Assembly (NCBI RefSeq): GCF_041514305.1
Contig: NZ_JBGMWH010000012.1
Span: forward strand, 45,077 to 109,076
Direction: 5' to 3'
Length of the DNA stretch: 64,000 nucleotides
Origin: Salinarimonas chemoclinalis
GTDB lineage: Bacteria; Pseudomonadota; Alphaproteobacteria; Rhizobiales; Beijerinckiaceae
This document shows, piece after piece, positions 46,013 through 55,287 of this stretch. The translations under genes and the position numbers were made by a program. Below the pieces are notes generated by a model, which was given only the letters and a program-made list of their open reading frames with translations, was not told the origin of the DNA and searched no databases. Position 1 is the first letter of the stretch, and each line of letters opens with the position of its first letter.

Positions 46013-46695
46013 TCGCCGGCTCCGCGCAGGCGGTAGCCCGCGCCGCGCACGGTCTGGATCAGCGCGGTCTCGAAGCCCTTGTCGATCTTGGCGCGCAGCC
46101 GCGAGACGTGGACGTCGATGACGTTGGTCTGCGGATCGAAATGGTAGTCCCAGACGTGCTCGAGCAGCATCGTGCGGGTGACGACCCGCCCCGCGTTGCG
46201 CATCAGGTACTCGAGCAGGCGGAACTCGCGGGGCTGCAGCTCGATCTCACGGCCGGCGCGGGTCACCCGCCGCGACAGCCGGTCGAGCTCGAGGTCGGCG
46301 ACCGCGTAGCTCGTCGGCTCCGCCGAGGCGGGGGCCGCGCCGCGGCGCGCCAGCACCTCGACGCGTGCGAGCAGCTCGGAGAAGGCGTAGGGCTTGGGCA
46401 GGTAGTCGTCGCCCCCGGCCCGCAGGCCCTTGACCCGGTCGTCCACCTGCCCGAGCGCGGAGAGGATCAGCACCGGCGTCGCCACGCCCTGCTCGCGCAG
46501 GGAGCGGATGAGTGAGAGCCCGTCGAGCTTGGGCAGCATGCGGTCGACGACGAGGATGTCGTAGTCCCCGCTCTCGGCGAGCGCGTACCCGTCGAGGCCG
46601 GTCTCGGCGTGGTCGACGGCGTGCCCCGCCTCGCGCAGGCCCTTGGCGAGGTAGGCTGCGGCCTCGCGGTCGTCTTCGACGATGAGGATCTTCAT
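46009..46695 (-). CDS. OmpR-family response regulator
   Basis: A 228-residue regulator. The receiver domain has D8/D9, phosphoacceptor D51 (ILVVDRMLPKLDG) and K102 (YLPKPYAF). The winged-helix DNA-binding domain shows LQPREFRLLEYLMRNAGRVV and NVIDVHVSRLRAKID. It is translationally coupled to the histidine kinase downstream. The HtrA protease gene lies upstream on the same strand, across a repeat-filled 210-base gap. Confidence 0.95.
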   Translation of the reverse strand: MKILIVEDDREAAAYLAKGLREAGHAVDHAETGLDGYALAESGDYDILVVDRMLPKLDGLSLIRSLREQGVATPVLILSALGQVDDRVKGLRAGGDDYLPKPYAFSELLARVEVLARRGAAPASAEPTSYAVADLELDRLSRRVTRAGREIELQPREFRLLEYLMRNAGRVVTRTMLLEHVWDYHFDPQTNVIDVHVSRLRAKIDKGFETALIQTVRGAGYRLRGAGE

Positions 46696-46715
46696 GGTCC
46701 CAACGAGATAAGGAA

Positions 46716-46895
46716 CCCCTCTCCCGGATGGGAGAGGGGCAGGGGTGAGGGAACACGGCCTGCGGTGAGTGAGGGCGGCGCGCGGGCCCCCCGCTCCGCT
46801 CGCGGCGGCCCGACGTTGGTGCGCGCGATGCGAAGGAGGCATCGCCTCGAACGGCGCACCCTCACCCCCGGCCCCTCTCCCGTCCGGGAGAGGGG
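46716..46895. repeat. Paired hairpin repeat (CCCTCTCCCG type) between degP and response regulator
   Basis: Two 24-base hairpins, CCCCTCTCCCGGAT... at 46716-46739 and CCCCTCTCCCGTCC... at 46872-46895, each fold on themselves (CCCCTCTCCC/GGGAGAGGGG). Flanking GTGAGGG and CCCTCAC elements make the pair inverted overall. This type of repeat is common in intergenic DNA of GC-rich proteobacteria. It may attenuate transcription between the two genes. Confidence 0.8.
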
Positions 46896-46905
46896 AGAGG
46901 GCAGG

Positions 46906-48120
46906 TCACGTCCCCAGCCGGCCGATGCGCACGTCGAGGTCGGACTCGCGGCCCTTGCGGAAGATCGTGATCGCCACCCGCGTGCCGGGTGCGATCCCGG
47001 CGATGCGGCGGGTGAGGTCGCGGTGGTCGCCGATGGCCTCACCGTCCACCGCGAGGATCACGTCGCCCGAGCGCAGCCCCGCGTCGGCGGCCGGCGTGTT
47101 CGGCTGCGGCTGGGCGATCAGCGCGCCGCGCACGCGCGCGAGCCCGATCGCCTCGGCGATCTCCGGCGTCACCGCCTGGACCTGCACGCCGAGGAAGCCG
47201 CGGGTGACGACGCCGTCCGCGCGCAGCTGGGTCGTCACGCTCTGCGCCACGTGCGCCGGGATGGCGAAGGCGATGCCGACGTTGCCGCCCGACGGCGAGA
47301 AGATCGCGGTGTTCACCCCCACGACCTGGCCGGCGAGGTTGAAGGTCGGGCCGCCGGAATTGCCGCGGTTGATCGGCGCGTCGATCTGCATGAACTCGTC
47401 GTAGGGGCCCGCGCCGATGTCGCGCGCCTCCGCCGAGACGATGCCCGCCGTCACCGTGCCGCCCAGGCCGAAGGGGTTGCCGATCGCCACGACCCAGTCG
47501 CCGATGCGCGAGCGGTCGGGGGCGAATTCGACGTAGGGGAAGACCTCCCCGTCGCCATCCACCTTCACCAGGGCGAGGTCGGTGCGCGGGTCGGTGCCGA
47601 CCACGCGCGCATCGAAGGTGCGCCCGTCGTCCATCAGCACCTCGACCTCGATCGCGTCCTCGACGACGTGGTTGTTGGTGACGAGGAAGCCGTCCGCGGA
47701 CACGAAGAAGCCCGAGCCCTGCGACGCCGCGAAGCGCTCCGGCGGCGGGCCGCCCCGGCGCTGGCGCGGGTCGCCCTCTCCGAAGCGGCGGAAGAACTCG
47801 TAGAGCGGATCGCCCGGTGCCAGATCCGGCAGCTGCCGGCCGCCGAAGCCCTCGGGGCCGCGCACCGCGACCGCCTGCGCGCGCACCCGCACCGACACGA
47901 CGGCGGGGCGCACGCGCTCGACCACGTCGGCGAAGGAGGGCATGACGAGGGGCCGCTCGAGGGTGAGCGGATCCGCCTGCGCCGGGGGCGGGGGCAGCAT
48001 GCCGCCGCCGACGGCTCCCGCGCCCGCGACGGCGGCGAGGGCGGCGGCGGCGAGGAGGCCGGCCCGCAGGCGGGCGCGGCGGGTTTCGTTCGTCCGGATC
48101 ACGCGCATGGTGACGGGCAT
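46906..48120 (-). CDS. degP: Periplasmic HtrA/Do-family serine protease with a single PDZ domain
   Basis: A 404-residue trypsin-like quality-control protease. The N-terminus is a basic segment plus a hydrophobic stretch (about 20-41) and AQA, so it is either exported or anchored. The catalytic triad is H151 (VTNNHVVED), D181 (RTDLALVKV) and S255 (GNSGGP). One PDZ domain (about 300-395) is present, whereas DegP/DegQ have two, so the architecture is DegS-like. A start at 48120 gives a normal signal length; 48183 is an alternative. It is upstream of a two-component system on the same strand. Confidence 0.9.
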   Translation of the reverse strand: MPVTMRVIRTNETRRARLRAGLLAAAALAAVAGAGAVGGGMLPPPPAQADPLTLERPLVMPSFADVVERVRPAVVSVRVRAQAVAVRGPEGFGGRQLPDLAPGDPLYEFFRRFGEGDPRQRRGGPPPERFAASQGSGFFVSADGFLVTNNHVVEDAIEVEVLMDDGRTFDARVVGTDPRTDLALVKVDGDGEVFPYVEFAPDRSRIGDWVVAIGNPFGLGGTVTAGIVSAEARDIGAGPYDEFMQIDAPINRGNSGGPTFNLAGQVVGVNTAIFSPSGGNVGIAFAIPAHVAQSVTTQLRADGVVTRGFLGVQVQAVTPEIAEAIGLARVRGALIAQPQPNTPAADAGLRSGDVILAVDGEAIGDHRDLTRRIAGIAPGTRVAITIFRKGRESDLDVRIGRLGT

Positions 48121-48320
48121 CCCTTCGGAGGTCTCGCTCTTCCACTGGGCAAGATGGCGCGGCCGAGCTTTCGTGGCCATCACGCGCTCATGACATTTTC
48201 GTAAGGGAGCGCGCCCCGATGGGACACGATTCCGCAGACATTCACCGCTCGTTCATCTTGTTGCCGCTTTATCGGGCTCTGCAGTTCGGGATCAACGAAC
48301 CCAACGAGTCGAGCCCCTCC

Positions 48321-48788
48321 ATGAAGACCTCCAGAATCGCGCTCGCGGGCGCTTTCGCCGCGACCCTCACACTCGGCGCCTGCGCCGGCGCCGGCCCGAA
48401 CCAGCAGGTCGGCGGCTTCTCCGGCGCGCTGATCGGCGGCATCGTCGGCTCGCAGATCGGCGGCGGCCCCGGCGAGCGCATCGCGGCCGGCCTCGCCGGC
48501 GCCGCGATCGGCGGCCTGATCGGCGGCCAGATCGGCGCCAACCTCGACGCCGCCGACCAGCAGCGTCTCTTCAACGCCCAGCGCCAGGCCTTCGCGGCGC
48601 CCCCCGGCCAGCCGGTGCGCTGGCAGGGCGATCAGGCCTACGGCGAGGTGATCGCCTTCGAGCCGGTGCAGCGCAGCGGCCGGTACTGCCGCGAGTACCA
48701 GAACACGGTCTACATCGGCGGGCGCCCGCAGCAGGCCTACGGCACGGCGTGCCGCCAGCCGGACGGCTCGTGGGAGATCGTCGGCTGA
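48321..48788 (+). CDS. Glycine-zipper outer-membrane lipoprotein (17 kDa antigen-like)
   Basis: A 155-residue lipoprotein. The lipobox LGAC places the lipidated C21 after a 20-residue signal. Then comes a glycine zipper (GALIGGIVGSQIGGGPGERI, then AAGLAGAAIGGLIGGQIGA) of the 2TM/Rickettsia 17 kDa type. The C-terminal domain has CREYQNTVYIGGRPQQAYGT and CRQPDGSWEIV. It probably serves an envelope-integrity role. It is followed by a strong terminator. ATG 48321 is chosen because it starts the signal peptide. Confidence 0.9.
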   Translation: MKTSRIALAGAFAATLTLGACAGAGPNQQVGGFSGALIGGIVGSQIGGGPGERIAAGLAGAAIGGLIGGQIGANLDAADQQRLFNAQRQAFAAPPGQPVRWQGDQAYGEVIAFEPVQRSGRYCREYQNTVYIGGRPQQAYGTACRQPDGSWEIVG

Positions 48789-48823
48789 CGCCGATCACCC
48801 GTCGAAGCACCGCGATGCCTGGG

Positions 48824-48848
48824 AAAGGGGCTCTCGCAGCCCCTTTTT
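48824..48848 (+). terminator. Rho-independent terminator after the lipoprotein gene
   Basis: A 9-base stem AAAGGGGCT/AGCCCCTTT with loop CTCGC runs into a TTTTT tract. It lies about 35 bases past the lipoprotein stop and 80 bases before ccmI, so it isolates the two units. Confidence 0.85.
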
Positions 48849-48930
48849 CGTGCGTATTTGCCCGTGCGTGACACCGTGTCGCCGAACGCTAGCATCGTGC
48901 CGCCACGGTCCACGCTGTACATTCCGGCCC

Positions 48931-50094
48931 ATGACGATCTGGATCCTCTTCGCGTTGATGACGGGCGCCGCCGTGCTGGCGGTGCTCGTGCCCCTGTCGC
49001 GCCGCAAGGCGGCCGAGACGGCGGACGCCGCCGAGAGCGAGCGGCTGTTCTACGAGGACCAGATCACCGAGATCGAGCGCGACCACGGGCGCGGCCTGAT
49101 CACGGCCGAGGAGATGCGCTCGGCGAAGGCCGAGGCGGCTCGCCGGCTGATCCGCGCGACGGCGCAGGCCGCCGCGCCGCAGGAGACCGTGGACGAGCCG
49201 GCGCTGCGCCGGCGCCGTGCGGCCTCGGCCGTGGCGCTCTCCTCCGTGCCGCTCCTCGCGCTCGCGGTCTACGGCGCCTACGGCTCGCCGCACCTGCCGG
49301 CCCAGCCGCTCTCCGCGCGGCTCGAGCAGACGATCGACCCCCGCAACCTCGACATCGCCGAGGCGGTGGCGCGAATCGAGACGCACCTCGCGCAGGACCC
49401 GGACGACGGGCGCGGCTGGGACGTGCTCGGGCCGGTCTACATGCGCGAGGGCCGCTTCGACGACGCCGCGCGGGCCTGGGCGAACGCGCTGCGGCTCCTC
49501 GGCCCCGACCCGGCACGCCTCGCCAACCTCGGCGAGGCCCTCGTCAACGCCGAGGGCGGCGTCGTGAAGGTGCGCGCCCGCGAGGCCTTCGAGCAGGCGC
49601 TCGCCCTCGACGAGAACCAGCCCAAGGCGCGCTTCTACCTCGCGCAGGCGGCGGAGCAGGAGGGCGACCTCGCCGGCGCCCGCGCCGCCTACGAGGAGAT
49701 CGTGCGCCGCTCGCCCCCCGGCGCGCCCTGGCTCGACGTCGTCGGCGAGCGCCTCGTCGCGGTGGGCGGCGCGCCGATGGAGCGGCGCGCGCCCTTCGCC
49801 GCCGCTCCCGGCTCGGAGGCCGGCGCCGCGCTCGCTGCGCTGCCCGAGGCGGATCGCCTTGCGGCGATCGGCGGCATGGTGGAAGGCCTCGCGGCACGCT
49901 TGAAGGAGGACGGCGGAAGCCCGGACGAGTGGGTGCGGCTGCTGCGCTCCTACGCCGTGATGGGCGATCGGGATCGCGCGCAGGTGGCGCTCGCAGAGGC
50001 GCGCGAGGCGCTTGCCGGTGATCCGGCCGCCGTCGCCACGCTCGACGCGGCGGCCGCGGAGATGGGCCTCGGCGCGGCCGGGCCGAGGCGGTAG
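48931..50094 (+). CDS. ccmI: Cytochrome c maturation protein CcmI (CycH)
   Basis: A 387-residue inner-membrane chaperone that holds apocytochrome c for heme ligation. Two helices (about 3-22 and 93-113) flank a cytoplasmic heptad-rich loop (SERLFYEDQITEIERDHGRGLI). TPR repeats follow in the periplasm (WDVLGPVYMREGRFDDAARA and NLGEALVNAEGGVVKVRARE). The start at 48931 gives the typical short N-terminus MTIWILFALM. It is the first gene of a tight ccmI-E-F-H operon. Confidence 0.94.
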   Translation: MTIWILFALMTGAAVLAVLVPLSRRKAAETADAAESERLFYEDQITEIERDHGRGLITAEEMRSAKAEAARRLIRATAQAAAPQETVDEPALRRRRAASAVALSSVPLLALAVYGAYGSPHLPAQPLSARLEQTIDPRNLDIAEAVARIETHLAQDPDDGRGWDVLGPVYMREGRFDDAARAWANALRLLGPDPARLANLGEALVNAEGGVVKVRAREAFEQALALDENQPKARFYLAQAAEQEGDLAGARAAYEEIVRRSPPGAPWLDVVGERLVAVGGAPMERRAPFAAAPGSEAGAALAALPEADRLAAIGGMVEGLAARLKEDGGSPDEWVRLLRSYAVMGDRDRAQVALAEAREALAGDPAAVATLDAAAAEMGLGAAGPRR

Positions 50095-50128
50095 CGCGCT
50101 CGTGCGGGTAGCGGGAGTGGGGAACGGT

Positions 50129-50620
50129 ATGACGAGGAAGCAACGCCGCCTGACGATGATCGCCGCCGCCGGCGCGACGCTGGCGATCGCGCTCGGCCTC
50201 GTCCTGTGGGCGATGAGCGACACGATCGTGTTCTTCCGCGCCCCCTCGCAGGTGGTGAGCGAAGGCGTCGAGCCCGGCGTGCGCTTCCGGCTCGGCGGCC
50301 TCGTCGAGGCCGGCTCGGTCGAGCGCCACGGCGACCAGGTCACCACCTTCGCGGTGGGGGACGGCGGGGGAACGGTCACGGTGCGCTACCGCGGCCTCCT
50401 GCCCGACCTCTTCCGCGAGGGCCAGGGTGTCGTCACCGAGGGGCGTCTCGACGCCACGGGGCTCTTCGTCGCGGACACGGTTCTCGCGCGCCACGACGAG
50501 AACTACATGCCTCGCGAGGTCGCGGACGCGCTCAAGGCGAACGGCCTCTGGCAGCACGAGGGACCCGCCGTCCGCCCGGCGGCCGCCCGCGACCTGCCGA
50601 GCACCACCCCCACGCAGTGA
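50129..50620 (+). CDS. ccmE: Periplasmic heme chaperone CcmE (CycJ)
   Basis: A 163-residue membrane-anchored heme carrier. It has one N-terminal helix (about 9-28) and an OB-fold with FRLGGLVEAGSV and VRYRGLLPDLFREGQGVVTEG. The covalent heme histidine is H122, with Y126 as ligand, in LARHDENYMP. It is the second gene of the operon, 34 bases after ccmI. Confidence 0.97.
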   Translation: MTRKQRRLTMIAAAGATLAIALGLVLWAMSDTIVFFRAPSQVVSEGVEPGVRFRLGGLVEAGSVERHGDQVTTFAVGDGGGTVTVRYRGLLPDLFREGQGVVTEGRLDATGLFVADTVLARHDENYMPREVADALKANGLWQHEGPAVRPAAARDLPSTTPTQ

Positions 50621-50674
50621 CGGCCCCCGGGCCGTCGCTCGCCACGATCGCGAGATGATGAGGAACGCGCCGCG

Positions 50675-52720
50675 ATGCTGATCGAAGCCGGACATTTCGC
50701 GCTCGCCCTGGCGCTCGGCCTCTCCGTGGTCCAGTTCCTGGTGCCGCTGTGGGGCGCGCGGGCGAACGACGCGACGCTGATGAGCGTCGGCCCGCCCGCC
50801 GCGATCGGCGTCTTCGCGCTCGTGCTGTTCTCGTTCGGCGTGCTGACGTTCGCGTACGCGACGTCGGACTTCTCGATCGTCAACGTGGTCGCGAACTCGC
50901 ACTCGCAGAAGCCGTTCATCTACAAGCTCACCGGCGTTTGGGGGAACCACGAGGGCTCGATGCTCCTGTGGATCGTCATCCTCGCGCTGTTCGGCGCGCT
51001 CGTGGCGGTGGCCAGGAACGCCGTGCCGCCGAAGCTGCGGGCGAACACGATCGCCATGCAGGGGCTCGTCACCATCGCCTTCCTGCTCTTCCTGCTGATC
51101 ACCTCGAACCCGTTCGAGCGCCTGTCGCCGGCGCCGTTCGAGGGGCAGGACCTCAACCCCTTCCTTCAGGACCCCGGCCTCGCGATCCACCCGCCGCTGC
51201 TATACATCGGCTATGTCGGCTTTTCGATCACCTTCGCCTTCGCCATGGCGGCGCTGATCGAGGGCAAGATCGACGCGGTGTGGGCGCGCGCGGTGCGGCC
51301 CTGGACGCTCACCGCCTGGGGCTTCCTGACGCTGGGCATCGCCATGGGCTCGTACTGGGCCTACTACGAGCTCGGCTGGGGCGGCTGGTGGTTCTGGGAC
51401 CCCGTCGAGAACGCCTCGCTGATGCCCTGGCTCGTCGGGACGGCGCTGATCCACTCGACCATCGTCATGGAGAAGCGCGACGCGCTCAAGGTCTGGACGA
51501 TCCTGCTCGCGATCCTGACCTTCTCGCTGTCGCTGCTCGGCACCTTCCTGGTGCGCTCGGGGGTGCTGACGTCCGTGCACGCCTTCGCCGTCGATCCCGA
51601 TCGCGGGCTGTTCATCCTGGGCATCCTGATCTTCTTCATCGGCGGCTCGCTGGCGCTCTTCGCCTGGCGCGCGCCGATGCTCAAGCAGGGGGGCATCTTC
51701 GCGCCGGTCTCGCGCGAGGGCGCGCTCGTCCTCAACAACCTCTTCCTCACCACCGCCTGCGCGACGGTGTTCATCGGCACGCTCTACCCCCTGGCGCTCG
51801 AGTCGCTCACCGGGGCCAAGATCTCGGTCGGCGCGCCCTTCTTCAACGCGACGTTCCTGCCGATCGTCGTGCCGCTCCTCCTGCTGCTCCCCTTCGGCCA
51901 GGTGATCGCCTGGAAGCGCGGCGACGTGGCGGGGATCACGAGCCGTCTCTACGTCGCCGCCGGCCTCGCCATCCTGGCGACGATCGCGGTCTACGCGGTG
52001 ACGTTCGGCGGGCCGGTGCTCGCGCCGCTCGGGATCGGACTCGGAGTCTTCCTCGTGCTCGGCGCCTTCAACGAGGTGGCGACCCGCGCCCGGCAGGGCG
52101 GCTCGGGCGGGCTCGCCCACGCCGCGAAGCGCGCGCTCGGCCTGCCTCGCTCGACCTGGGGCACCGTGCTCGCCCATGCGGGCGTCGGCATAACCGTGAT
52201 CGGCGTCGCGGCCACGGCGTGGTCGGTGGAGCGGATCGTTTCGATGACCCCCGGAGACGTGCAGCCGATCGCCGGGTACGAGGCGCGGTTGGAGGGCGTC
52301 TTCCCGCGCACGCTCCACAACTACAACGAGGACGTGGCCCGCTTCACGCTGCTCCACGACGGCCGCGAGGTCGGCCGGCTCGAGACCATGAAGCGCATCT
52401 ATCCCGCCCGCGGCATGGCGACCACCGAGGCGGGTCTGCGCACCTTCGGCTTCAGCCAGGTCTACATCTCCTTCGGCGAGATCCAGCCGGACGGCTCGCT
52501 CGGCGTGCGGCTCTACTACAAGCCGTGGATCCTGCTGATCTGGATCGGATCGGTGATCATGGCGCTCGGCGCCGCGCTCGCCCTGACCGACCGGCGCTAC
52601 CGCGTCGGCGCGCCGGTGCGCGCCAAGGGCGGACCGCGCGAGAGCGGGCCGCGCGAGCGCGGATCGCCGACGAGGCGTCCCGCCGCCGGCGGCGCCACCT
52701 CCGCCGTCCCCGCGGAGTGA
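50675..52720 (+). CDS. ccmF: Cytochrome c heme lyase subunit CcmF (CycK)
   Basis: A 681-residue polytopic protein (about 15 helices) that transfers heme from CcmE to apocytochrome. It carries the WGNHEGSMLLWI motif, the tryptophan-rich heme-handling motif WWFWDPVENASLMPW and conserved histidines such as NSHSQKPF and LAIHPPLLYIG. A variable polar tail of about 40 residues ends the protein. Confidence 0.97.
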   Translation: MLIEAGHFALALALGLSVVQFLVPLWGARANDATLMSVGPPAAIGVFALVLFSFGVLTFAYATSDFSIVNVVANSHSQKPFIYKLTGVWGNHEGSMLLWIVILALFGALVAVARNAVPPKLRANTIAMQGLVTIAFLLFLLITSNPFERLSPAPFEGQDLNPFLQDPGLAIHPPLLYIGYVGFSITFAFAMAALIEGKIDAVWARAVRPWTLTAWGFLTLGIAMGSYWAYYELGWGGWWFWDPVENASLMPWLVGTALIHSTIVMEKRDALKVWTILLAILTFSLSLLGTFLVRSGVLTSVHAFAVDPDRGLFILGILIFFIGGSLALFAWRAPMLKQGGIFAPVSREGALVLNNLFLTTACATVFIGTLYPLALESLTGAKISVGAPFFNATFLPIVVPLLLLLPFGQVIAWKRGDVAGITSRLYVAAGLAILATIAVYAVTFGGPVLAPLGIGLGVFLVLGAFNEVATRARQGGSGGLAHAAKRALGLPRSTWGTVLAHAGVGITVIGVAATAWSVERIVSMTPGDVQPIAGYEARLEGVFPRTLHNYNEDVARFTLLHDGREVGRLETMKRIYPARGMATTEAGLRTFGFSQVYISFGEIQPDGSLGVRLYYKPWILLIWIGSVIMALGAALALTDRRYRVGAPVRAKGGPRESGPRERGSPTRRPAAGGATSAVPAE

Positions 52721-52725
52721 GGCCG

Positions 52726-53214
52726 ATGCGCGCCCTCTCAGCGACTTTCGCGAGCCTCGCCTTCGCCGCGATGCTGGCGCTCGCAGCCCCGGCCATGGCG
52801 CTCGGCCCGGACGAGATCCTCGACGATCCCGCGCTCGAGGAGCGTGCCCGCGAGGTCTCGAAGGGCCTGCGCTGCCTCGTCTGCCAGAACCAGTCGATCG
52901 ACGATTCGGACGCCCCGCTCGCGCGCGACCTGCGCACGCTCGTGCGCGAGCGCATCGAGGCCGGCGATTCGAACGACCAGGTGGTGGAGTTCGTCGTCGA
53001 CCGCTACGGCGACTTCGTGCTCCTGCGCCCGCCGGTGAACGCCTACACGATCATGCTGTGGGTGGCCCCGACGCTGGTCTTGATCGCCGGCGCGACCGGC
53101 CTCGCGCTCGCCCTGCGCCGCCGCCGCATCGCGGCGAACGCGCCGACCGCCGCCGCCCTCTCGGCGGAGGAGGAGGCGGCGCTGGAGAAGATCCTGGAGC
53201 GGGAGAGGGGCTAG
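52726..53214 (+). CDS. ccmH: Cytochrome c maturation protein CcmH (CycL)
   Basis: A 162-residue thiol-reducing protein for apocytochrome c. It has a signal peptide (about 1-26), then the redox motif LRC50-LVC53-QNQSIDDSDAPLA, then a C-terminal membrane anchor (about 102-125). It starts 6 bases after the ccmF stop. No ccmG or ccmABCD are in the window. Confidence 0.95.
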   Translation: MRALSATFASLAFAAMLALAAPAMALGPDEILDDPALEERAREVSKGLRCLVCQNQSIDDSDAPLARDLRTLVRERIEAGDSNDQVVEFVVDRYGDFVLLRPPVNAYTIMLWVAPTLVLIAGATGLALALRRRRIAANAPTAAALSAEEEAALEKILERERG

Positions 53215-53221
53215 CCCCGCC

Positions 53222-54598
53222 CTATCCGACATCCCCCGGCAGATCCAGCGTCGCCTTCAGCCCACCCATCGCACTCTCGCCGAGCGTCAGCGAGCCCCGG
53301 TACAGCGCCGCGAGGTCCGCGACGATCGACAGGCCGAGCCCCGAGCCCGGCACGGTCTCGTCGAGCCGCTTGCCGCGCTCGACCATCTCCGCGCGGCGAT
53401 CCGCCGGCACGCCCGGCCCGTCGTCCTCGACGATCAGCAGGAGCCGCGGGCGCTCCGCGTCGCCGGACGCCTCCGCGCGCAGCACGACGCGGCTCGCCGC
53501 CCACTTCGCCGCGTTGTCGAGGAGGTTGCCGAGCATCTCCTCGAGATCCTGCTTCTCGCCGCGGAAGCGCGCCTCCTCGGGCGCCTCGAGCGCGAGATCG
53601 AGGCGCTTGGCCGCGTGGATCTTGGCGAAGGCGCGCATCAGCGAGGCCGCGACCGGCGCGACCGGCGTCACGGTGCCGAGCGTGCCGACCTGCGCGGCGG
53701 CGCGGGCGCGATCGAGGTAGTAGCCGATCTGCCGGCGCATGGTCTCCGCCTCGGCTTCGACCACCTCGGCGAGCGCCCCGCCGCCGGCGCGGGCCTCGTT
53801 GACGAGGACCGAGAGCGGCGTCTTCAGGGCGTGGGCGAGGTTGCCGACCTGTGTGCGGGCGCGCTCCAGGATGTCGCGGTTCGAGCCGATCAAGAGGTTG
53901 ATCTCGCCGGCGAGCGGGGCGATGTCGTGCGGGTAGTCGCCCGACACCGTCTCGGCGTCGCCGCGGCGGATCGCGACGACGGCGGCGCGCAGGCGCGCGA
54001 GCGGCCGCAGTCCGAAGCGGATCTGCAGCAGCGTCGAGAGCCCCAGCAGCAGCCCGAGCGCGGCGAAGGTCGCGGCGAGCGCGAGCGCGAAGCGCCGCAC
54101 GTCGCCGGTGATCTCGTCGGCGGGCGCGGCGACGAGCACGGTGAAGCGTGCGCCCTCCCCCGCCGCCAGCGTGCGCTCGACGGCGCGCAGCGACCGCCCG
54201 TCCGGCCCGACGACGTAGCCCGTGCGCACCGTGCCGAGCGCGGCCTGCGGCCCGTCGAGCCACGGCAGCATCGCCCCCACCAGCGAGCGCGAGGTGTCGA
54301 GATCGCGCAGGGACGCGCCGGGCACGCCCACCTGCCAGTAGAAGCCGGAGAAGGGCAGCTCGAACAGCGGATCCCCGGCGACGAGCGCCTCGCGCCCGGT
54401 CGCCACCTGCGAGCCCAGCGTCGTGGCGTGGACGAGGAGCCGGCTGTCGAAGCCGCGCTCGGTGGCGTCGCGGTAGAGCGCCACCAGCACGATGCCGGCG
54501 CCCACCAGGATGACCCCGCTCCAGAACAGGGCCGAGACCGCGAGACGGACGGCGATCGAGCGCTTGGCGAGCGGGCGTTCGGGAAGGCGCAGGCGCAT
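53222..54598 (-). CDS. feuQ: FeuQ-like sensor histidine kinase
   Basis: A 458-residue PhoQ-type membrane kinase. TM1 is about 19-42, the periplasmic sensor about 43-167 and TM2 about 168-192, followed by a HAMP-like linker. HisKA has phosphoacceptor H256 (GNLAHALKTPLSVLVNEA), and HATPase has NLLDNAAKWA, DDGPGVP and GSGLGLSIV. The ALKTP motif and gene order match rhizobial FeuQ. It is 14 bases downstream of the response regulator gene and convergent with ccmH. Confidence 0.85.
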   Translation of the reverse strand: MRLRLPERPLAKRSIAVRLAVSALFWSGVILVGAGIVLVALYRDATERGFDSRLLVHATTLGSQVATGREALVAGDPLFELPFSGFYWQVGVPGASLRDLDTSRSLVGAMLPWLDGPQAALGTVRTGYVVGPDGRSLRAVERTLAAGEGARFTVLVAAPADEITGDVRRFALALAATFAALGLLLGLSTLLQIRFGLRPLARLRAAVVAIRRGDAETVSGDYPHDIAPLAGEINLLIGSNRDILERARTQVGNLAHALKTPLSVLVNEARAGGGALAEVVEAEAETMRRQIGYYLDRARAAAQVGTLGTVTPVAPVAASLMRAFAKIHAAKRLDLALEAPEEARFRGEKQDLEEMLGNLLDNAAKWAASRVVLRAEASGDAERPRLLLIVEDDGPGVPADRRAEMVERGKRLDETVPGSGLGLSIVADLAALYRGSLTLGESAMGGLKATLDLPGDVG

Positions 54599-54612
54599 GA
54601 CGATCCCGCGCC

Positions 54613-55275
54613 TCAGGCGCCCTCCTCGACCACGTAGCCGAGCCCGCGCATGGTCTTGATCACGTCGACGCCGAGCTTCTTGCGCAGGCGCCCGACGAAG
54701 ACCTCGATCGTGTTGGAATCGCGGTCGAAGTCCTGGTCGTAGAGGTGCTCCGTCAGCTCCGCGCGCGAGACGATCCGGCCCTTGTGGTGGATCATGTAGG
54801 CGAGGAGCCGGTACTCGTGGCTCGTGAGCTTGACGGGCATGTCGTCGACGAGCACGCGGCCGGCGCGGGTGTCGAGCGTCACGCGCCCGCAGACGATCTC
54901 GGAGGTGGCGTGCCCGGCGGCGCGGCGCACCAGCGCGCGCACGCGCGCCAGCAGTTCCTCGACGTGGAAGGGTTTCGTCACGTAGTCGTCCGCCCCCGCG
55001 TCGAAGGCCTGGACCTTCTCGCTCCAGCGGTCGCGGGCGGTGAGGATGAGCACCGGCATGACCTTGCCCTCCCGCCGCCAGGCGGAGAGCACGGAGACGC
55101 CGTCGGTCTTGGGCAGGCCGAGGTCGAGGATGACGCAGTCGTAGGGCTCGGTCTCGCCGAGGAACTGGCCCTCCTCGCCGTCGAAGGCCTTGTCGACGAC
55201 GTAGCCCGCGTCGGTCAGCGCGGCGACGATCTGGCGGTTGAGGGAGGCATCGTCCTCCACGACGAGCACGCGCAT
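54613..55275 (-). CDS. feuP: FeuP-like OmpR-family response regulator
   Basis: A 220-residue regulator. The receiver has D8/D9, phosphoacceptor D51 (CVILDLGLPKTDG) and K101 (YVTKPFHVEEL). The winged-helix domain has LTSHEYRLLAYMIHHKGRIV, then SRAELTEHLYDQDFDRDSNT and IEVFVGRLRKKLG. The YDQDFDRDSNTIEVF stretch is typical of the PhoP/FeuP branch, which in rhizobia controls envelope and cyclic-glucan export genes. That target set here is inference. Confidence 0.88.
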   Translation of the reverse strand: MRVLVVEDDASLNRQIVAALTDAGYVVDKAFDGEEGQFLGETEPYDCVILDLGLPKTDGVSVLSAWRREGKVMPVLILTARDRWSEKVQAFDAGADDYVTKPFHVEELLARVRALVRRAAGHATSEIVCGRVTLDTRAGRVLVDDMPVKLTSHEYRLLAYMIHHKGRIVSRAELTEHLYDQDFDRDSNTIEVFVGRLRKKLGVDVIKTMRGLGYVVEEGA

Positions 55276-55287
55276 GAGCCGACCTCC

